NCBI RefSeq assembly: GCF_021462225.1
Contig: NC_061804.1
Location: 13,274,740 to 13,338,739 of the forward strand
Length of the DNA stretch: 64,000 nucleotides
Reading direction: 5' to 3'
From: Girardinichthys multiradiatus
Lineage: Eukaryota; Chordata; Actinopteri; Cyprinodontiformes; Goodeidae
The position numbers were made by a program, and so were the translations under genes. Positions 24,303 to 37,689 of the stretch are shown here, in pieces; within the stretch, counting starts at the first letter, position 1; each line of letters starts with the position of its first letter. The notes below the pieces were generated by a model, which ran no database searches, was not told the origin of the DNA, and worked only from the letters and a program-made list of their open reading frames with translations.

Positions 24303-26582
24303 ATGTAAATAAATAATTTTGTTAGGTTTAAAGATTTTTTAACATTTAAGATTATTAAAGGTGCCATGAGAACAATAGAGGGCACAGCAACTCGTAATAA
24401 AGAAGGAGTGGTAGAATTACAAGGCGGTACCCATTGATTTTAGCAAACCAGCAGCAGTTGACAGAAGTGCCACTCCACAGCTTTCTTTTAATGACACTTG
24501 ATCAGTGTAACTACAATCATCACAGGTGTAAGCACACACATTAATGAACAACAAAACTTGAAGCAACCATTTGAAAGGCCAGTCGGAGTGCTCACAAGTC
24601 ATCAAATTATTAGCTTAATTCATCAGAAAATATGTCCAGCTGCCATCGTTTTGGAACTTCTTTAAGCCTTTAGCATGCTGAGGTGGGTGAATCTACATAA
24701 ATGCAGACAGACTGTCAGCATAGCCATATGATGAGATTAATAAATAATACTGGGTCACTGCTGTAACAAATGAGTGGCTCTAAAGTAATATTCCATAGCA
24801 GTGAAGCATACATACATAAAGCTATTTAGACAGGATTAGTTTTAGCGACACTTGCCACAATTAATCTTCACAATTCTAGTCAAAGGTCTTCGGTTGTTGA
24901 ATTAATTATATGTATTTTTCTGCAACCAGCACTATATATTCCTTATATGTTCAATATTCCTTTAAGTCAGCAGAAGCGAAAGTAAGTGTAACAAATAGCA
25001 TGTATGCTGAGCACCTGTAGCGTCAAAGGATGATGGAGGTCAGTTGTGATAGCATACTCTGTACTTCTGCCCTACAAGCTAAAATACTGACAGGGAAACT
25101 GAGGGTGCTTTTACAGTAAAACAATAAAAAAATAAAAATAAAAAATACTTTATATTATCATAGTATTATGGGAATGATTTAATTTTGCCAAATGTGTTTC
25201 ATTTTTAGGTTGATCTTTTTTCTTACATGTACTGTGTATTTCACAGAATGCATAACTGTGAGTTTTAATCGACATGCAACAAAGTGCAATGCTAGCATTC
25301 TGTAGGTTTATCTAATATTAGTATACTTCAACTACTACTACTACTACTATACCCATATAATTACAATCATTTGGCTTAGACAGGCAAGGATCCAGCTAAG
25401 GCTTTAGATGTATTTAAAAGTAATAGTAGCAACATTTAGCTTTTTCACTCAGTGTGCAATATTTTAAATGAATGATGGGCATTGCTGATTGAATAGAAGA
25501 TAAATGAAACGCTCCCTGTCACCCTGCGAGGATTAGAAGAGTACAGAAAATACATGACTTTAATTAAAAATCTTAGATGTTTAAAAAAATCTGTAGTAAC
25601 ACTTGTCTCATTGAAGTTTAAAACAGATAATTACTGATACATATTTCTGTCTTTCTCCCCAAGAGATAGTTGCTGTTTACCCACTGTTTGGCCTTGTAAT
25701 TGCTTAAATTTTCTTTGTTCATTAATTATTCGTGGCAGATTAATTATATCCGCCCATGAGACACAGTACTTTGCTGTAACTCCGTTATGGAGGTGTGCAC
25801 TGATTCCAAGGCAGCTTTTGAAACAATGAATGCTATCTTTCTCTGCAATGTTACCTGCTGAAGGCATGAGCAGATAACTAACTGTATCTGGTGAGAAATG
25901 TTATTGATCTCTTCTGTCTAGTCTTATTGGAGGCTTGTGGAGCTGAAGCTATACCTTACAACTTCTACTGTATTTTTTCTTGCACTGAAACTTGGCAGTG
26001 ATACTGCTGGAGGCAATGGCACTTAGCAACTTATGGATAAACCCAAACTTTATCCTTGTGGTCCCTTAGTGTTAAAAATTCTTGCTGCTTCAATGACGTA
26101 TGTGTCCTGGCTTTTGAATAAAGAAAAATATAATACACAAATTATTTTAGCATTTTAATTCCTTAGATTAAGAGACAGCGAATCACTTGATGCACTTCAA
26201 CAATCTTCTGAATTTTATAGTTGAGTTTTTTCCCCCTGTGAAAACAGAATAATGAGGATTTTCATGAAAGAAAACCTAATCTAAACTGACTGTGCCAGCT
26301 TCACTGGAATGAATGGACATTGGCCATCTTTTTCTCACAGTTCTGCTGTGGCTACAATTTTAAGTATTGATCTTTAAACAGTTTTGTTTGTCTTCAGGGA
26401 AGTGTCAGTCTTTAAAATAAACTGTGATTAGTAAGATATTTTTCCTAGTGTTTTAGCAAGATTTAGACAAATTATTTTAGAGTTGCTCATTTTCACTAAT
26501 GTTTTCGAAACAGGTTAATAGCCTTGCACAACTTGATAAACTGGATATTTTGATACGTACTGTATGTATTGGACTGAATGGA
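24303..26582. other. Noncoding stretch with a short trinucleotide repeat
   Basis: Unique-looking AT-rich intron. A short (CTA)n run, actactactactactac, lies near 25331-25349. Open frames up to 78 residues (25631-25867, minus) have no supporting features. Confidence 0.45.
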
Positions 26583-27619
26583 GACATATCATGCAAAATC
26601 TACTTTTTTAGCCTTTAAATACATTTCGTTGTGTACTTGTAGTGTGTAGGAGTGCAGAAAAGTTGAATTTAGTCTCTCCAGATGTTGAGGAGATATCTTT
26701 ATATTGTGTTTGGGTCATATTTTTCAGTCTTTTCAGCTTTCTCTATCATCTTTTACATTTTTCAAATTGCTACGTCAGAGATTTTGCTGCGGAACAGCTA
26801 AATAAGATCATGAACCGAAAATGCCTGACCAATTTTGCATATCCGCCAATTTATTTCTAGCTGCCATGTTGTAGTCCAAGCTTAGGTATGCCTACGCTGA
26901 AAAAGGATAGGTTCGCTTCAGTTGTTGGGTGTATTAACCCACACTATTCATTACTCCCAGCATTAGAACCTATCAGAGTACCTGGTTAAATTTTATGTTT
27001 CGTTGAAGTCTACCCACATCAGTGGGGAAATTCGTATTTCCTCCACTTAAAGGGCGAGTGCCTTCAGCAACCTCAACCAGTATCAAGAAGGATTTGCTTA
27101 AAGACTTATTAAGGGGTCAGTTCCTTCTCTCTATGGAAACGACGGAAAAAGTAAAAGGGGGAGCTGCAAATAACTTTAAAATGACAACCAAATTTTTTTT
27201 AGACATGAAGTTATGGTGTGTTGATATGACATCCTAGTTGTTTTTGGATAGTGGTAGCATCGTGCCTTCTGCTTATGTTAGTGCTGTGTGCTGCTTTTAG
27301 CTCCTTGGTGACAAAACCGTACTGCGTTCATCTACTGTGAATAGTATCATTACATGAACAGTTTTGTATTGTTTTTGCCATTTTTGTCTTGTTTCTGCAG
27401 TGTTAGATACTTGTTATCAAACTACAAAATGGCCAAATGGGCTAAAGTTTAGCACTCTTTGACCTCAAGGGGGGCAGGGTGTGAAGTGCCTCAGTTTCAT
27501 TTAAAAAGACTGCACCAAAACGACTTCCTCTCAGACGCACCTCAGAACAGGGGTAAAAGAGGAGCCTGTGGAGCTACAATAACCTGGAATTCAGACCAAA
27601 GCTTTGCAGTTCCACTATA
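26583..27619. repeat. Probable old dispersed DNA repeat
   Basis: The left block (agacatatcatgcaaaatct, then cctttaaatacatttcgttg) and the right block (gagcctgtggagctacaata, then gctttgcagttccactata) resemble, from memory, the two ends of a dispersed fish repeat. No target duplication can be shown, because Tc1 copy 2 and another element abut the right end. Treat as tentative. Confidence 0.35.
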
Positions 27620-27621
27620 TA

Positions 27622-29231
27622 CAGGTCCTTCTCAAAATATTAGCATATTGTGATAAGGTTTATTATTTTCCATAATGTCATGATGAAAATTCAACATTCA
27701 TATATTTTAGATTCCTTGCACACTAACTGAAATATTTCAGGTCTTTTATTGTCTTAATACGGATGATTTTGGCATACAGCTCATGAAAACCCAAAATTCC
27801 TATCTCACAAAATTAGCATATTATTAAAAGGGTCTCTAAACGAGCTATGAACCTAATCATCTGAATCAACGAGTTAACTCTAAACACCTGCAAAAGATTC
27901 CTGAGGCCTTCAAAACTCCCAGCCTGGTTCATCACTCAAAACCCCAATCATGGGTAAGACTGCCGACCTGACTGCTGTCCAGAAGGCCACTATTGACACC
28001 CTCAAGCAAGAGGGTAAGACACAGAAAGAAATTTCTGAACGAATAGGCTGTTCCCAGAGTGCTGTATCAAGGCACCTCAGTGGGAAGTCTGTGGGAAGAA
28101 AAAAGTGTGGCAGAAAACGCTGCACAACGAGAAGAGGTGACCGGACCCTGAGGAAGATTGTAGAGAAGGGCCGATTCTAGACCTTGGGGGACCTGCGGAA
28201 GCAGTGGACTGAGTCTAGAGTAGAAACATCCAGAGCCACCGTGCACAGGCGTGTGCAGGAAATGGGCTACAGGTGCCGCATTCCCCAGGTCAAGCCACTT
28301 TTGAACCAGAAACAGTGGCAGAAGCGCCTGACCTGGGCTACAGAGAAGCAGCACTGGACTGTTGCTCAGTGGTCCAAAGTACTTTTTTCGGATGAAAGCA
28401 AATTCTGCATGTCATTCGGAAATCAAGGTGCCAGATTCTGGATGAAGACTGGGGAGAAGGAAATGCCAAAATGCCAGAAGTCCAGTGCCAAGTACCCACA
28501 GTCAGTGATGGTCTGGGGTGCCGTGTCAGCTGCTGGTGTTGGTCCACTGTGTTTTATCAAGGGCAGGGTCAATGCAGCTAGCTATCAGGAGATTTTGGAG
28601 CACTTCATGCTTCCATCTGCTGAAAAGCTTTATGGAGATGAAGATTTCATTGTTCAGCACGACCTGGCACCTGCTCACAGTGCCAAAACCACTGGTAAAT
28701 GGTTTACTGACCATGGTATCACTGTGCTCAATTGGCCTTCCAACTCTCCTGACCTGAACCCCATAGAGAATCTGTGGGATATTGTGAAGAGAACGTTGAG
28801 AGACTCAAGACCCAACACTCTGGATGAGCTAAAGGCCGCTATCGAAGCATCCTGGGCCTCCATAAGACCTCAGCAGTGCCACAGGCTGATTGCCTCCATG
28901 CCACGCCACATTGAAGCAGTCATTTCTGCCAAAGGATTCCCGACCAAGTATTGAGTGCATAACTGTACATGATAATTTGAAGGTTGACGTTTTTTGTATT
29001 AAAAACACTTTTCTTTTATTGGTCGGATGAAATATGCTAATTTTGTGAGATAGGAATTTTGGGTTTTTATGAGCTGTATGCCAAAATCATCCGTATTAAG
29101 ACAATAAAAGACCTGAAATATTTCAGTTAGTGTGCAATGAATCTAAAATATATGAATGTTAAATTTTCATCATGACATTATGGAAAATAATTAACTTTAT
29201 CACAATATGCTAATATTTTGAGAAGGACCTG
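27622..29231 (+). mobile_element. Full-length Tc1-type transposon, copy 2 (1,610 bp)
   Basis: Same family and exact length as copies 1 and 3. The terminal inverted repeats are 27622-27821 and 29032-29231, flanked by TA at 27620-27621 and 29232-29233. Its transposase is broken by one stop codon. Immediately after the right TA begins another, older Tc1-type element, so copy 2 used that element's flanking TA as its target. Confidence 0.95.
27950..28954 (+). pseudogene. Tc1 transposase with one nonsense codon (copy 2)
   Basis: The frame is collinear with the intact 334-codon gene of copy 1, with no indel. Codon 77 (28178-28180) is TAG where copy 1 has CAG (Gln), a C-to-T change just after the DNA-binding region. 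The catalytic blocks FSDESKF, VQHDLAPAHS and NPIENLW remain downstream. The second open part (28184-28954) could start at an internal Met but would lack the helix-turn-helix domain. Other differences from copy 1 include Phe-Trp-Met-Lys in place of Val-Trp-Arg-Lys, and Ser for Ala in the block before SPDLNP. Confidence 0.92.
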
Positions 29232-29233
29232 TA

Positions 29234-30185
29234 CACTCACTGGCCACTTTATTCGGTACACCTTGCTTGTTCTGGGTTGGACCCTTTTTTGCTTTCAGAA
29301 CTGCCTCAATCCTTCGTGGCATAGATTTAACAAGGTACTAGAAACATTACTCAGAGAGTTTGCTCCATATTGACATAATAGCATCACACAGATGCTGCAG
29401 ATTTGTCCGCTGCACATCCATGATGTGAATCTCCCGTTCCACCACATCCCAAAGATGCTCTATTGGATTGAGATATGGTGATTGTGGAGCCCATTTGAGT
29501 ACAATCAACTCATTGTCATGTTCAAGAAACCAGTCTGAGATGATTTGTGCTTTGAGACATGGCGTGTTATCCTGCTGGAAGTAACCATCATATAATGGGG
29601 ACACTGTGGTCATGAAGGGATGGACATGGTCAGCAACAATACTCAGGTAATCTGTGGCGTTGACCCAATGCTCAATTGTTACAAAGGGGCCCAAAGTGTG
29701 GCAAGAAAATATCCCCCACACCATTAGACCACCACCACCAGCCTGAACCCGTTGATACAAGGAAGGATGGAGCCATGCTTTCATGTTGTTGACGCCAAAT
29801 TCTGACCCTACCATCCGAATGTCGCAGCAGAAATCGAGACTCATCAGGCCAGGCAACATTTTTCCAATCTTCTATTGTCCAATTTTGGTGAGCCTGCGCG
29901 AATTGTAACCTAATTTTCCTGTTCTTAGCTGAAAGGATCGGCACCTGGTGTGGTCTTCTGCTGCTGTAGCCCATTCACCTCAAAGTTCAACGTGTTGTGC
30001 GTTCAGAGATGCTCTTCTGCATGCCTTGGTTGTAACGAGTGGTTATTTGAGTTACTGTTGCCTTTCTATCAGCTCTAACCAGTCTGGCCATTCTCCTCTG
30101 ACCGGCTTTTACATTAATACTGGAGTAATGGCTTCTTCTTCTCTGACTGGCCTTTCATCCCATGTCTGTATAACATTTACCTGTA
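29234..30185 (-). pseudogene. Older Tc1-type transposon relict with frameshifted transposase
   Basis: The left terminus, CACTCACTGGCCACTTTATT, directly follows the TA shared with Tc1 copy 2. The transposase is on the minus strand in at least two frames. One (29347-29859) has QQDNTPCLKA and SPYLNPIEHLWD, carrying the second Asp and the Glu. The other (29672-29974) has [12 protein letters not shown], carrying the first Asp, and the preceding Q-V-P-I-L-S block. The frames overlap by a frameshift, so no full protein can be made. The N-terminal part is further decayed toward 30185, and the right terminal repeat is missing. A piece of the same family's right end occurs at 38830. Confidence 0.82.
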
Positions 30186-30189
30186 GATA

Positions 30190-30678
30190 ATGACACTCTT
30201 ACCTACTTCAGCCAGGATCTTTACAAGGTATTTTTTCTTATGTTCATGGGTGTTGATTCACACATTTTGCACCAGTACACATTAATCTCTGGGAAACAGG
30301 ACCCGGAAATTTGTAACCAAGAATGAACCAGATGTGCGGAGGTCTACAATTCTCTTCCTGATATATTGAGTGATGTCACACAAGGAAGCAGTATGTTTGA
30401 GGAGTTGCCTTAATATTTATCCACAGGTTTGCCTTGATGTTAATAACCATTAGCTTAAAAAACTATTACGTCAGAAATTGGAAAAAGGGAAATCAATTGT
30501 AGTGTTTTAAAAGAAAGTTGTACAAAATTCAAAAAATATTTTTTGTCATTATTTTGGAAATAATTTGGGTAATCACACTGACCTAAAATGGAAATGTTTA
30601 GTCTGATTTAATGCCGGACAGTAAGGAAAAAATGTTTTCATTTTTTATGCAGTGTATGTAAATATCTGATTTCAACTG
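30190..30678 (-). mobile_element. Second Sleeping Beauty-like Tc1 relict
   Basis: Parallel to the relict at 9640/10201. It shares gttgattcacacattttgc, ccagatgtgcggaggtctac and, at the right end, gcagtgtatgtaaatatctg followed by ttcaactg|TA. The last piece is close to the Sleeping Beauty-type outer repeat. The transposase N-terminal block (minus strand, near 30345) is still readable, but frames are broken. Confidence 0.7.
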
Positions 30679-30680
30679 TA

Positions 30681-32420
30681 AATGATGGTGTGTGTGTTTC
30701 CTGGCTTTTGGTTCATGCTGCATTTTTATGCTTACTTTGACAAATTGGTGAGTGCTACAACAGGCACATTCATTGGTCACACAGGGTAAAACAAACCACT
30801 GATTGATTAATCAAACCAGAGATTGGTTAATGATTCAGTCTTACAAGTCCCACTTCTCTAATCTCTTTTCCTCATTGACTCCTGTCTGCAGTCTCTTCAC
30901 TGAGCTCAATCTAATCAAAGTAGCTAGAGCATGTTGTGCCGCTGAAGGGGCTGATAAAGTGACTGTCAGTGAGGAAACAGTGGCATCCACATGCAACTAT
31001 TGGTTCCAAAATAGGAAAACACTCATTTGTTTCATTATGTAAAAAAAAAAAAAAAAAATTATAGGATCATCATCTCAAATCCAACTAAATCTGAACAAGA
31101 ATCATGCAAAACTACACTGAATAGCAGGATAACTAACTAGCTATGTATTGTATTAATGCACCTAAATAAACTCCATCTTGCTACTTTCCATTTTTTCTTG
31201 CTTTGATATTATTCAAGAGAAGATGAGCTGACCCATAATTCATCGTTCGCTAGGGCTTTGGTAATTAAAGGAAGTACAGTGATGAACTATGTTTCCCTAA
31301 TGCTCTCTAATTAGTCACCTCAACAAGCAGATCTCCAGGGTGCACTGTTATACTAGATGCAGTACTACTTATGACCAACTGGCCTAAATTTGTTCCACTG
31401 CCTCCCCTTTTGTAAATATATTGATTTAATATCAAGAACGTATCTAGACTTTATTATGCAAAACTTATTTTTATGCATATGGATTTTTCTATTCATTCAA
31501 GTGATGAAGGTTGAGGAGTATGTAAACAGTGAAGATGAAAAGTAACCCACTCCTTTAACGTTGTCTTGATGATCATCTGTAGCATTAAGTGTTTACATTA
31601 TACATTTTTTTCATTGAAGGCAGCCTCCTGTATATGTAGATCAATCTTGTTCTTAAATCTCAGTCTGATTGGAATATTAAGCCGCAACATAAAACATAAA
31701 GACCTTGTATCATGAACAAAGCTTAGATCAGTATCACTTTTTTCCTTATGCATTCATGGGACAATAAAACACTATACCACTTGACTGGAGTATAAATTTG
31801 AGAAGTCTAGTTGCATGACATAAATAAAATCATCACTTGGTAGCTTGGAGGCAGCTCATCCTGCATGCATGTGGTGAGTGACACCCCTGGACATAAGGGA
31901 AGGGATTTTTAAGGTTTGGCCTGGGATCTAGAGAGGACTCAATGCTTAAAGGAATTTTAATAACTAGTTCTCAGGCTGTGAAAGATGTGATTCCAGTTGA
32001 CGGGTAGCTGACGGATGAAAATAGTTTATTGTTTTAGAATTGATAGGCCAGAATCCCATGCCATTTATATCTGAAAATGTTCGACTCTTCAACATTATAG
32101 TTAAGAAAGCATTACGTGAAGGAAATCTTCTAACTAGTCCAGTGTTTCCCCTAGGACTTTGGTCTTGGCGGGTGAAGAGATGCACCTCTTTATGTTTCTG
32201 TCCAAGTATATATCTATATATTTATTTTTCCATTTTTCTGTTTCTCTCAATCTATTCTCATCAATTTCTTCATCTCCATCTGTCTATCTTTATTTGTCTA
32301 GCTCTCCATCTATATATCTATTAGTGGTGGGCATTACAATTCTTATGTAATGTAATGTGCAAGATTCAGTAATGAATTCAAAAGTTGTTTTGTGGACCTA
32401 AATTAAAAGTACTTCTATAT
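30681..32420. other. Noncoding stretch, no element recognised
   Basis: AT-rich intron with an A-run at 31041-31057 and short (tatc/tata)-rich sequence near 32205-32325. The block 31200-31360 is repeat-free and compositionally balanced. Confidence 0.45.
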
Positions 32421-32641
32421 CACAGGTGTTAAACTCTAGTCTTTGAAGGCCGATGTCCTGCAACGTTTAGATGTGTCTCTGCTTCAACATGCCTGAATCA
32501 AATAATTAGTTCATTAGCAGGACTCTGAAGAACTTGACTTTATGTTGAGGAGGTTAACTATTTGATTCCGTGTGCTGAACCAGGAACAAATCTAAAAGTT
32601 GAGGAATACCAGCCCTTGAGGACTGGAGTTTGACACTCCTG
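32421..32641. mobile_element. hAT-like palindromic MITE (221 bp)
   Basis: Flanked by a perfect 8-bp duplication, ttctatat, at 32413-32420 and 32642-32649. The ends are inverted: cacaggtgttaaactctagt on the left, and caggagtgtcaaactccagt read inward from the right. Internal blocks (agatgtgtctctgcttcaac and a matching inverted stretch) extend the palindrome. There is no coding capacity. Three decayed relatives lie at 9377, 34022 and 40445. Confidence 0.88.
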
Positions 32642-32649
32642 TTCTATAT

Positions 32650-34021
32650 GAACAAAAGTGTAAAAACATTTGGTTTGCTAACAATTCACACAAATAAGAT
32701 GCTCATTAACTGCAATAGTCTGAAGTAAATATAGACTTTTATTACAGTTCAAAAGTTAATCAAATGTCACTCAATGTCAAAACTGAATAAGGAACCACAC
32801 CAAAAGAATACAGGAGAAAGTCTGAACATTAAGACACTTTAGTTTCTGATATTTAGTTTGAATTAATTTGTTCACTACCTTTTGATGCTCATGTGTTTAA
32901 CATGTGAATGACAGAGAGAGTGGGAGCTTGATTTTATTTTGAAATCCTTCCTCCGTCCCTGTCAGGACATTCAAAAGACTGGCCCATTTATATATTTTTC
33001 ATTTCAATAAAGACATGCTTAATTCCGAGTGTGCACATAAAATGCGCACCTAATATGGCAGGTAAATTAGAGATTTGGCCCATACGAACTTCCATACAAG
33101 GCCTTTTCTTGACTGTTGGAGGAAGGTGGATCTGCCCCGTACCTCGAATAAAGCTACACACACTGACATTTCTCAATGTTTTTCTCTCGCAATTCTCCTT
33201 ACATCAAGACTTTAATAGGCATGTTCCTCCACCATAAGTTGGAAACAATATAGTTACTCCCTCTGTGGTAAATTGATATCGTGCAAACTCGTAATTTTCT
33301 TGAGGGGGCGAACAGTCCTGTTGGCAGGGGGAAGCAACCCCCTTGAATAGGAGAAATTCTTTAGTCAGTCGGTCACCAATTATAGAACAAAGTTGAACTG
33401 ATTACCTATTTTATTGCCTTAGCCCAGTGATAAATTTACTTGTATATTTACACAATGGTCTTTCCATAAATAGTATGGTGGCGGAAAGGTCTGGATAACT
33501 CTCCTCATTTAGGTCACTTTATTATCAATCGTAAATCACAACTTTACTTTCTTTTTCCCTTTGGTTCTGACAACTTCCCTCTTGTGGTAGCTGATATGTG
33601 ACCCAGATATCTTCATGAGGTGGTGTGTGCAAGCAGCAAAGCCCTAGGAACATGCAGCAGTGAGGAAATTTAGAAAAATTAATGTTGTTTGCCTCTGTTA
33701 ATTTTCTCCTTCATTAGGTTCTACTTTCTGGTTAATGACCTGCCCTGCTAGTATATCTACCTGTTTGGGGAGAGACTTGCCAACTGTAGACTGTGAGTCA
33801 GTATCAGCTGACTCCTCCAGCCAAATGAAATTGCAAATGTAGTGCAGTAAAGATCAATTCTGAGATTTGGTTTCACCCACAGTTGATGCTGACTCTGAGC
33901 CCCCAAGAAACCACAACTTTGTTTCACTCACAAATCATTTTCTACAAATGAATCACTTTTACTCAGACTTCTCAGGAAATAACATAATACTGATATATTA
34001 AATAAATATTTATCATCTAAA
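32650..34021. other. Noncoding stretch, no element recognised
   Basis: Nothing identifiable. There is a G-rich patch near 33303-33345 (gagggggcgaacagtcctg). Open frames up to 68 residues are unsupported. Confidence 0.4.
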
Positions 34022-34180
34022 CCAGTGTTTTCCAAGGTCAGTCCACAAGATGTTTAACAAGTTTCCCTGGTTCAACAAATCGGAACTAAATGAAAACGTC
34101 ATTGGCTGCCTCCAGCAGAACCTGATGCTATGCTGAGTTTAATGTCTAGTAGTAGTCTAATGAGTCACACTTGCAATCCA
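34022..34180. repeat. Possible decayed copy of the hAT-like MITE
   Basis: Blocks such as ccagtgttttccaaggtcagtc and ccctggttcaacaaatc are in the order expected from the MITE at 32421 but are very diverged. Weak call. Confidence 0.3.
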
Positions 34181-37100
34181 TAAGGGCCAGATGGAGTGAA
34201 AGCAATCTGAACCGAAAACTACAAATAACTTTTTTTTTTTTTTATTTCATTACGTTGTCTATTTTGAGATATCATTACGAAAACACATCAATAAGCTTGG
34301 GCTTATATTTATTATTTCACAACCTACCTCAAATTTGAATATTTTACTGAGGGTTTTGGCCAAAATCTATTCAGGATGCTGTGCAAGTACTTTCGATTTC
34401 ATGAACTGGATGTAGTTCACTCTCCGACCACTTGATGTCTCAGTCATGATCCATGATCCAAGTCTGAACTGTGAGTCAAGAGTCTGTTTTGCTCAGCTCT
34501 TTCTTCAACATTCAACATGAAAACCACAGCAGTCCCCACATTACTGCAGATGGGTCACCAACCCCTCTATTAATTTCACCATCAATTGTGAACAAAACAC
34601 CAAGATGTTTATACTCCTTGTCCTTGAAGCAGAGACTGACCCTAACCTGGAGAAAATAATCCATCTGTTGCCAGTTGTAAACTACTGTTAAAGGAGTTTA
34701 CTCTACACCAGCCGCTTCAGTCATGGCAGTGAATTGCCCCAGTGCCATTTGTAAGGTCATGGCCTTACAATGCTGATAGAACCACATCATCTGCATAAGG
34801 TTATACCACAGTGGTGGTAAAATAATGGTTTTCCTGTGACTTCCAAAGGCCTTGACTAGTGTTCATAGGCTTGCAAAGAAACATGTTTCTTATTTTGTTA
34901 GAAGACATAGCACAAGCACAATTGAGGCTGATATGTTGGCATTTTATCAGAATCAGATAAGTCCACATGCAACTTTGTATTGATTGCTTGTACCATGCAA
35001 AATACACACAGTCAAACTCTTTCTGGCAAGTAGCAAACATGCATGCAATTTTATAGTTCAAAAAATCTGAAATCTAGATTTTTTTGACAATTTTCCCTAC
35101 ATTGAGGCTTGTTTACCGTCTCATCATCCCTATTACATTTTATCAGTTTCATTAATTAAAATCTGAAAATTGCTAAATTATTCAAAAGGAGTTCAACAAA
35201 AAAAGTCTAAACATGTCATTTCTGTTATTTAGTGTAGTACTTTAAAATGCTGCCATATTTGTCCAAATAAATTAAAATGTATTAAAATAAACCCCCAACA
35301 TGTATCAGTTAATGAAGCATCGTAATACATTTTGAAATTTTAAGTAAAAACATACTGGTTAAAATAAGCCCCATAAGTGGTTAATTTGATAGTAGGGAAA
35401 ACACTATTATTTTCTATGTTGTTAACTAATTATTCTTTCCCTTAACATCACTTAATTTTCAATTCAAAGTCAGTTTTCCTTAGTTAAATAAAATGCATGC
35501 TTCCCACACGCAGCTTTTATTTTAACTGAAGTGCTCCAAACTTTAATGTAGCATTCAATTCTGAAACGGTGTTTTTCACAGACCAGATCTGACAAAGAAT
35601 AAGAAAATATGAGAATGTAAATCTTTTAATGCTTAAGGGTCATCATAGTTCTTTAAGCAGCAATTGATGTTTAGTCAAGTGTTTATACTGCTGTAATGAG
35701 GAGTCAAAAAAAAGAGACGGAATATTCTGTCATGAGATAGCTTTTACCACTCACACAGTGTAAACAGATGGAAAAGAAAAAACAAGAGTAAAAGGCATAC
35801 ATCCACCGACAGAATTTTGATGAAAAATAAACCCACACAAATCCCTTTCTCATTGACTGAGATGACAGCATATAAGCATATAAAACTCCCACCTGCCACA
35901 TATAGTTGAAAGAGTGCAAAGACAAGATACATCCTCATAAAATACTTGAAATAGTTTTGAGCTTTTTGCTGCAAATCTTAGAATACTCCATAAGGCGTAT
36001 GTTTTTTTTTTTTTTTTTTATAATTTTATTCTGATTCTGATTACACAAAGTGACTTGACTTCTAAGGTGCTAGCTCCGCCACCATCCTGAACAATCCTAA
36101 ATGGTGCTAAACACAAGTTTAAATGCTCAGGAGAACCTTCAAAGATGATATGCAATATGTACAGCACTAGATTATTTACAAAAAGTAACTTAAAGCATTG
36201 AAACATCTTTTATTATTCTTTTTTTTGACATCTTGCAATAATTTACTCACTTTGAGGCAGCATGGAGAGCGTAGATATAAGCATAGCTTAATAGAAATGC
36301 CTAAACATTTCTCTCCTCTGATGAGGCAGTGCCTGGCTGCATTAGTAAATCAGCCCAGTGTTTTTGCTTTTGTCAAACACAGCTGTGTTGTGCCTTTGCA
36401 TCCAGTGTTATCCCACGGATTTGTTGGAGAATGCGCAAACTGTTAAATTACTTTTGCTTACATAATCTTACAGTTCAGGAAAAGGTGGGTTCACTAGCAA
36501 AAAGGCGGACAAGAAAACCAAAGTTACTTTCTCGACTTTTTGGAGAAAAAAACTCGAAACGACAGACTCATGGATTTAATTTTTAGAGTTAAAATAGCTG
36601 TTTTATATTGTGATATCTTTTACAAAAGCACAGATTGTTGCATGCGGCTTAATGATATGAATGTCACACTGGTGAGGCTGATCTAGCTGAGGTTCAGCTG
36701 ATTCTTTGACCAGTTGATTTCTTGATATATTACTACCTTTTATATATTCTGTAAAATATCATTGTTAAAATCAGGTGCTCCTGTTTGTTATTTTCGACAA
36801 TTAAATGACTATCTGTGAAAATATTGGGAGAAAGGACAGATTTATTTTCTTTTGAGACTAAAAATTTTGATGAATATGAATTCTTGCCTTGGATTACATT
36901 GATCAGCAAGATGACTTTACTTTATGGGCAACGTTTCGCTTCAGTGCCGTGTTTGATTGTTGGAGGTGATTGTACCCACTGCAGCCATTTTATCCTAAAA
37001 CAGTTTGTGAAAAAAACAGGAGTCTTGTTTTTTAGCCCTATGGGACAATTCACAGTGTGGATGCTGTGAAGTTGTGTAGAAAACAGCTGAAGGCCTCCTA

Positions 37101-37689
37101 GCAACTTCCCAGGTGTTTACCAGTGATGGAGTTTTACAGCTTAAATTTAGAGTTTTTTATTTTGTATAAAAATGCAACTCAGAAGAGTCTGAAGTTCATC
37201 TGTATCAAAATAAATAAATGGCTTGTAGGTGACTGAATTTAAATGTAATTCTTCAGAAGCTTCAGTACTCCAGATTCTGTGTGGCCCAGATGACAGATGA
37301 CTGAATAATGTTTTCTATTTAGATCAATGAACAGTTCTGCTTAAAACTATCCCTTAGTGATCAAGTCATTCAGGATGCTTGTTAGTTCGAGTTCTGAACA
37401 GGGTTTATGTTGGCAGCATTTGGTGGTCTAGTTTAGGTACTTTGTCATTTCAGCTATAAATAAATTTAAAGGTGTAACAAAATGTTCCCTTCCATACAAG
37501 TGTATCCTCAGATGAGTCTTTTTGTTTGGCCAGGTGTGAGGTGATGAGAGACCAGGAGACTTCCTTACTTATGTGGACTCCTAAAAATGTTTTGCTGCTG
37601 ATCCTTTCCACGGAGAATACCAGCCTCAATATAACAAATATACAGAGTATTTGCAGAGCTGGCGAATAAAGAGCCACAACACACAGACT
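34181..37689. other. Noncoding stretch with T-runs
   Basis: T-runs at about 34231-34243 and 36003-36019. No exon or repeat was identified with confidence. Open frames up to 92 residues lack domains and splice context. Confidence 0.4.
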
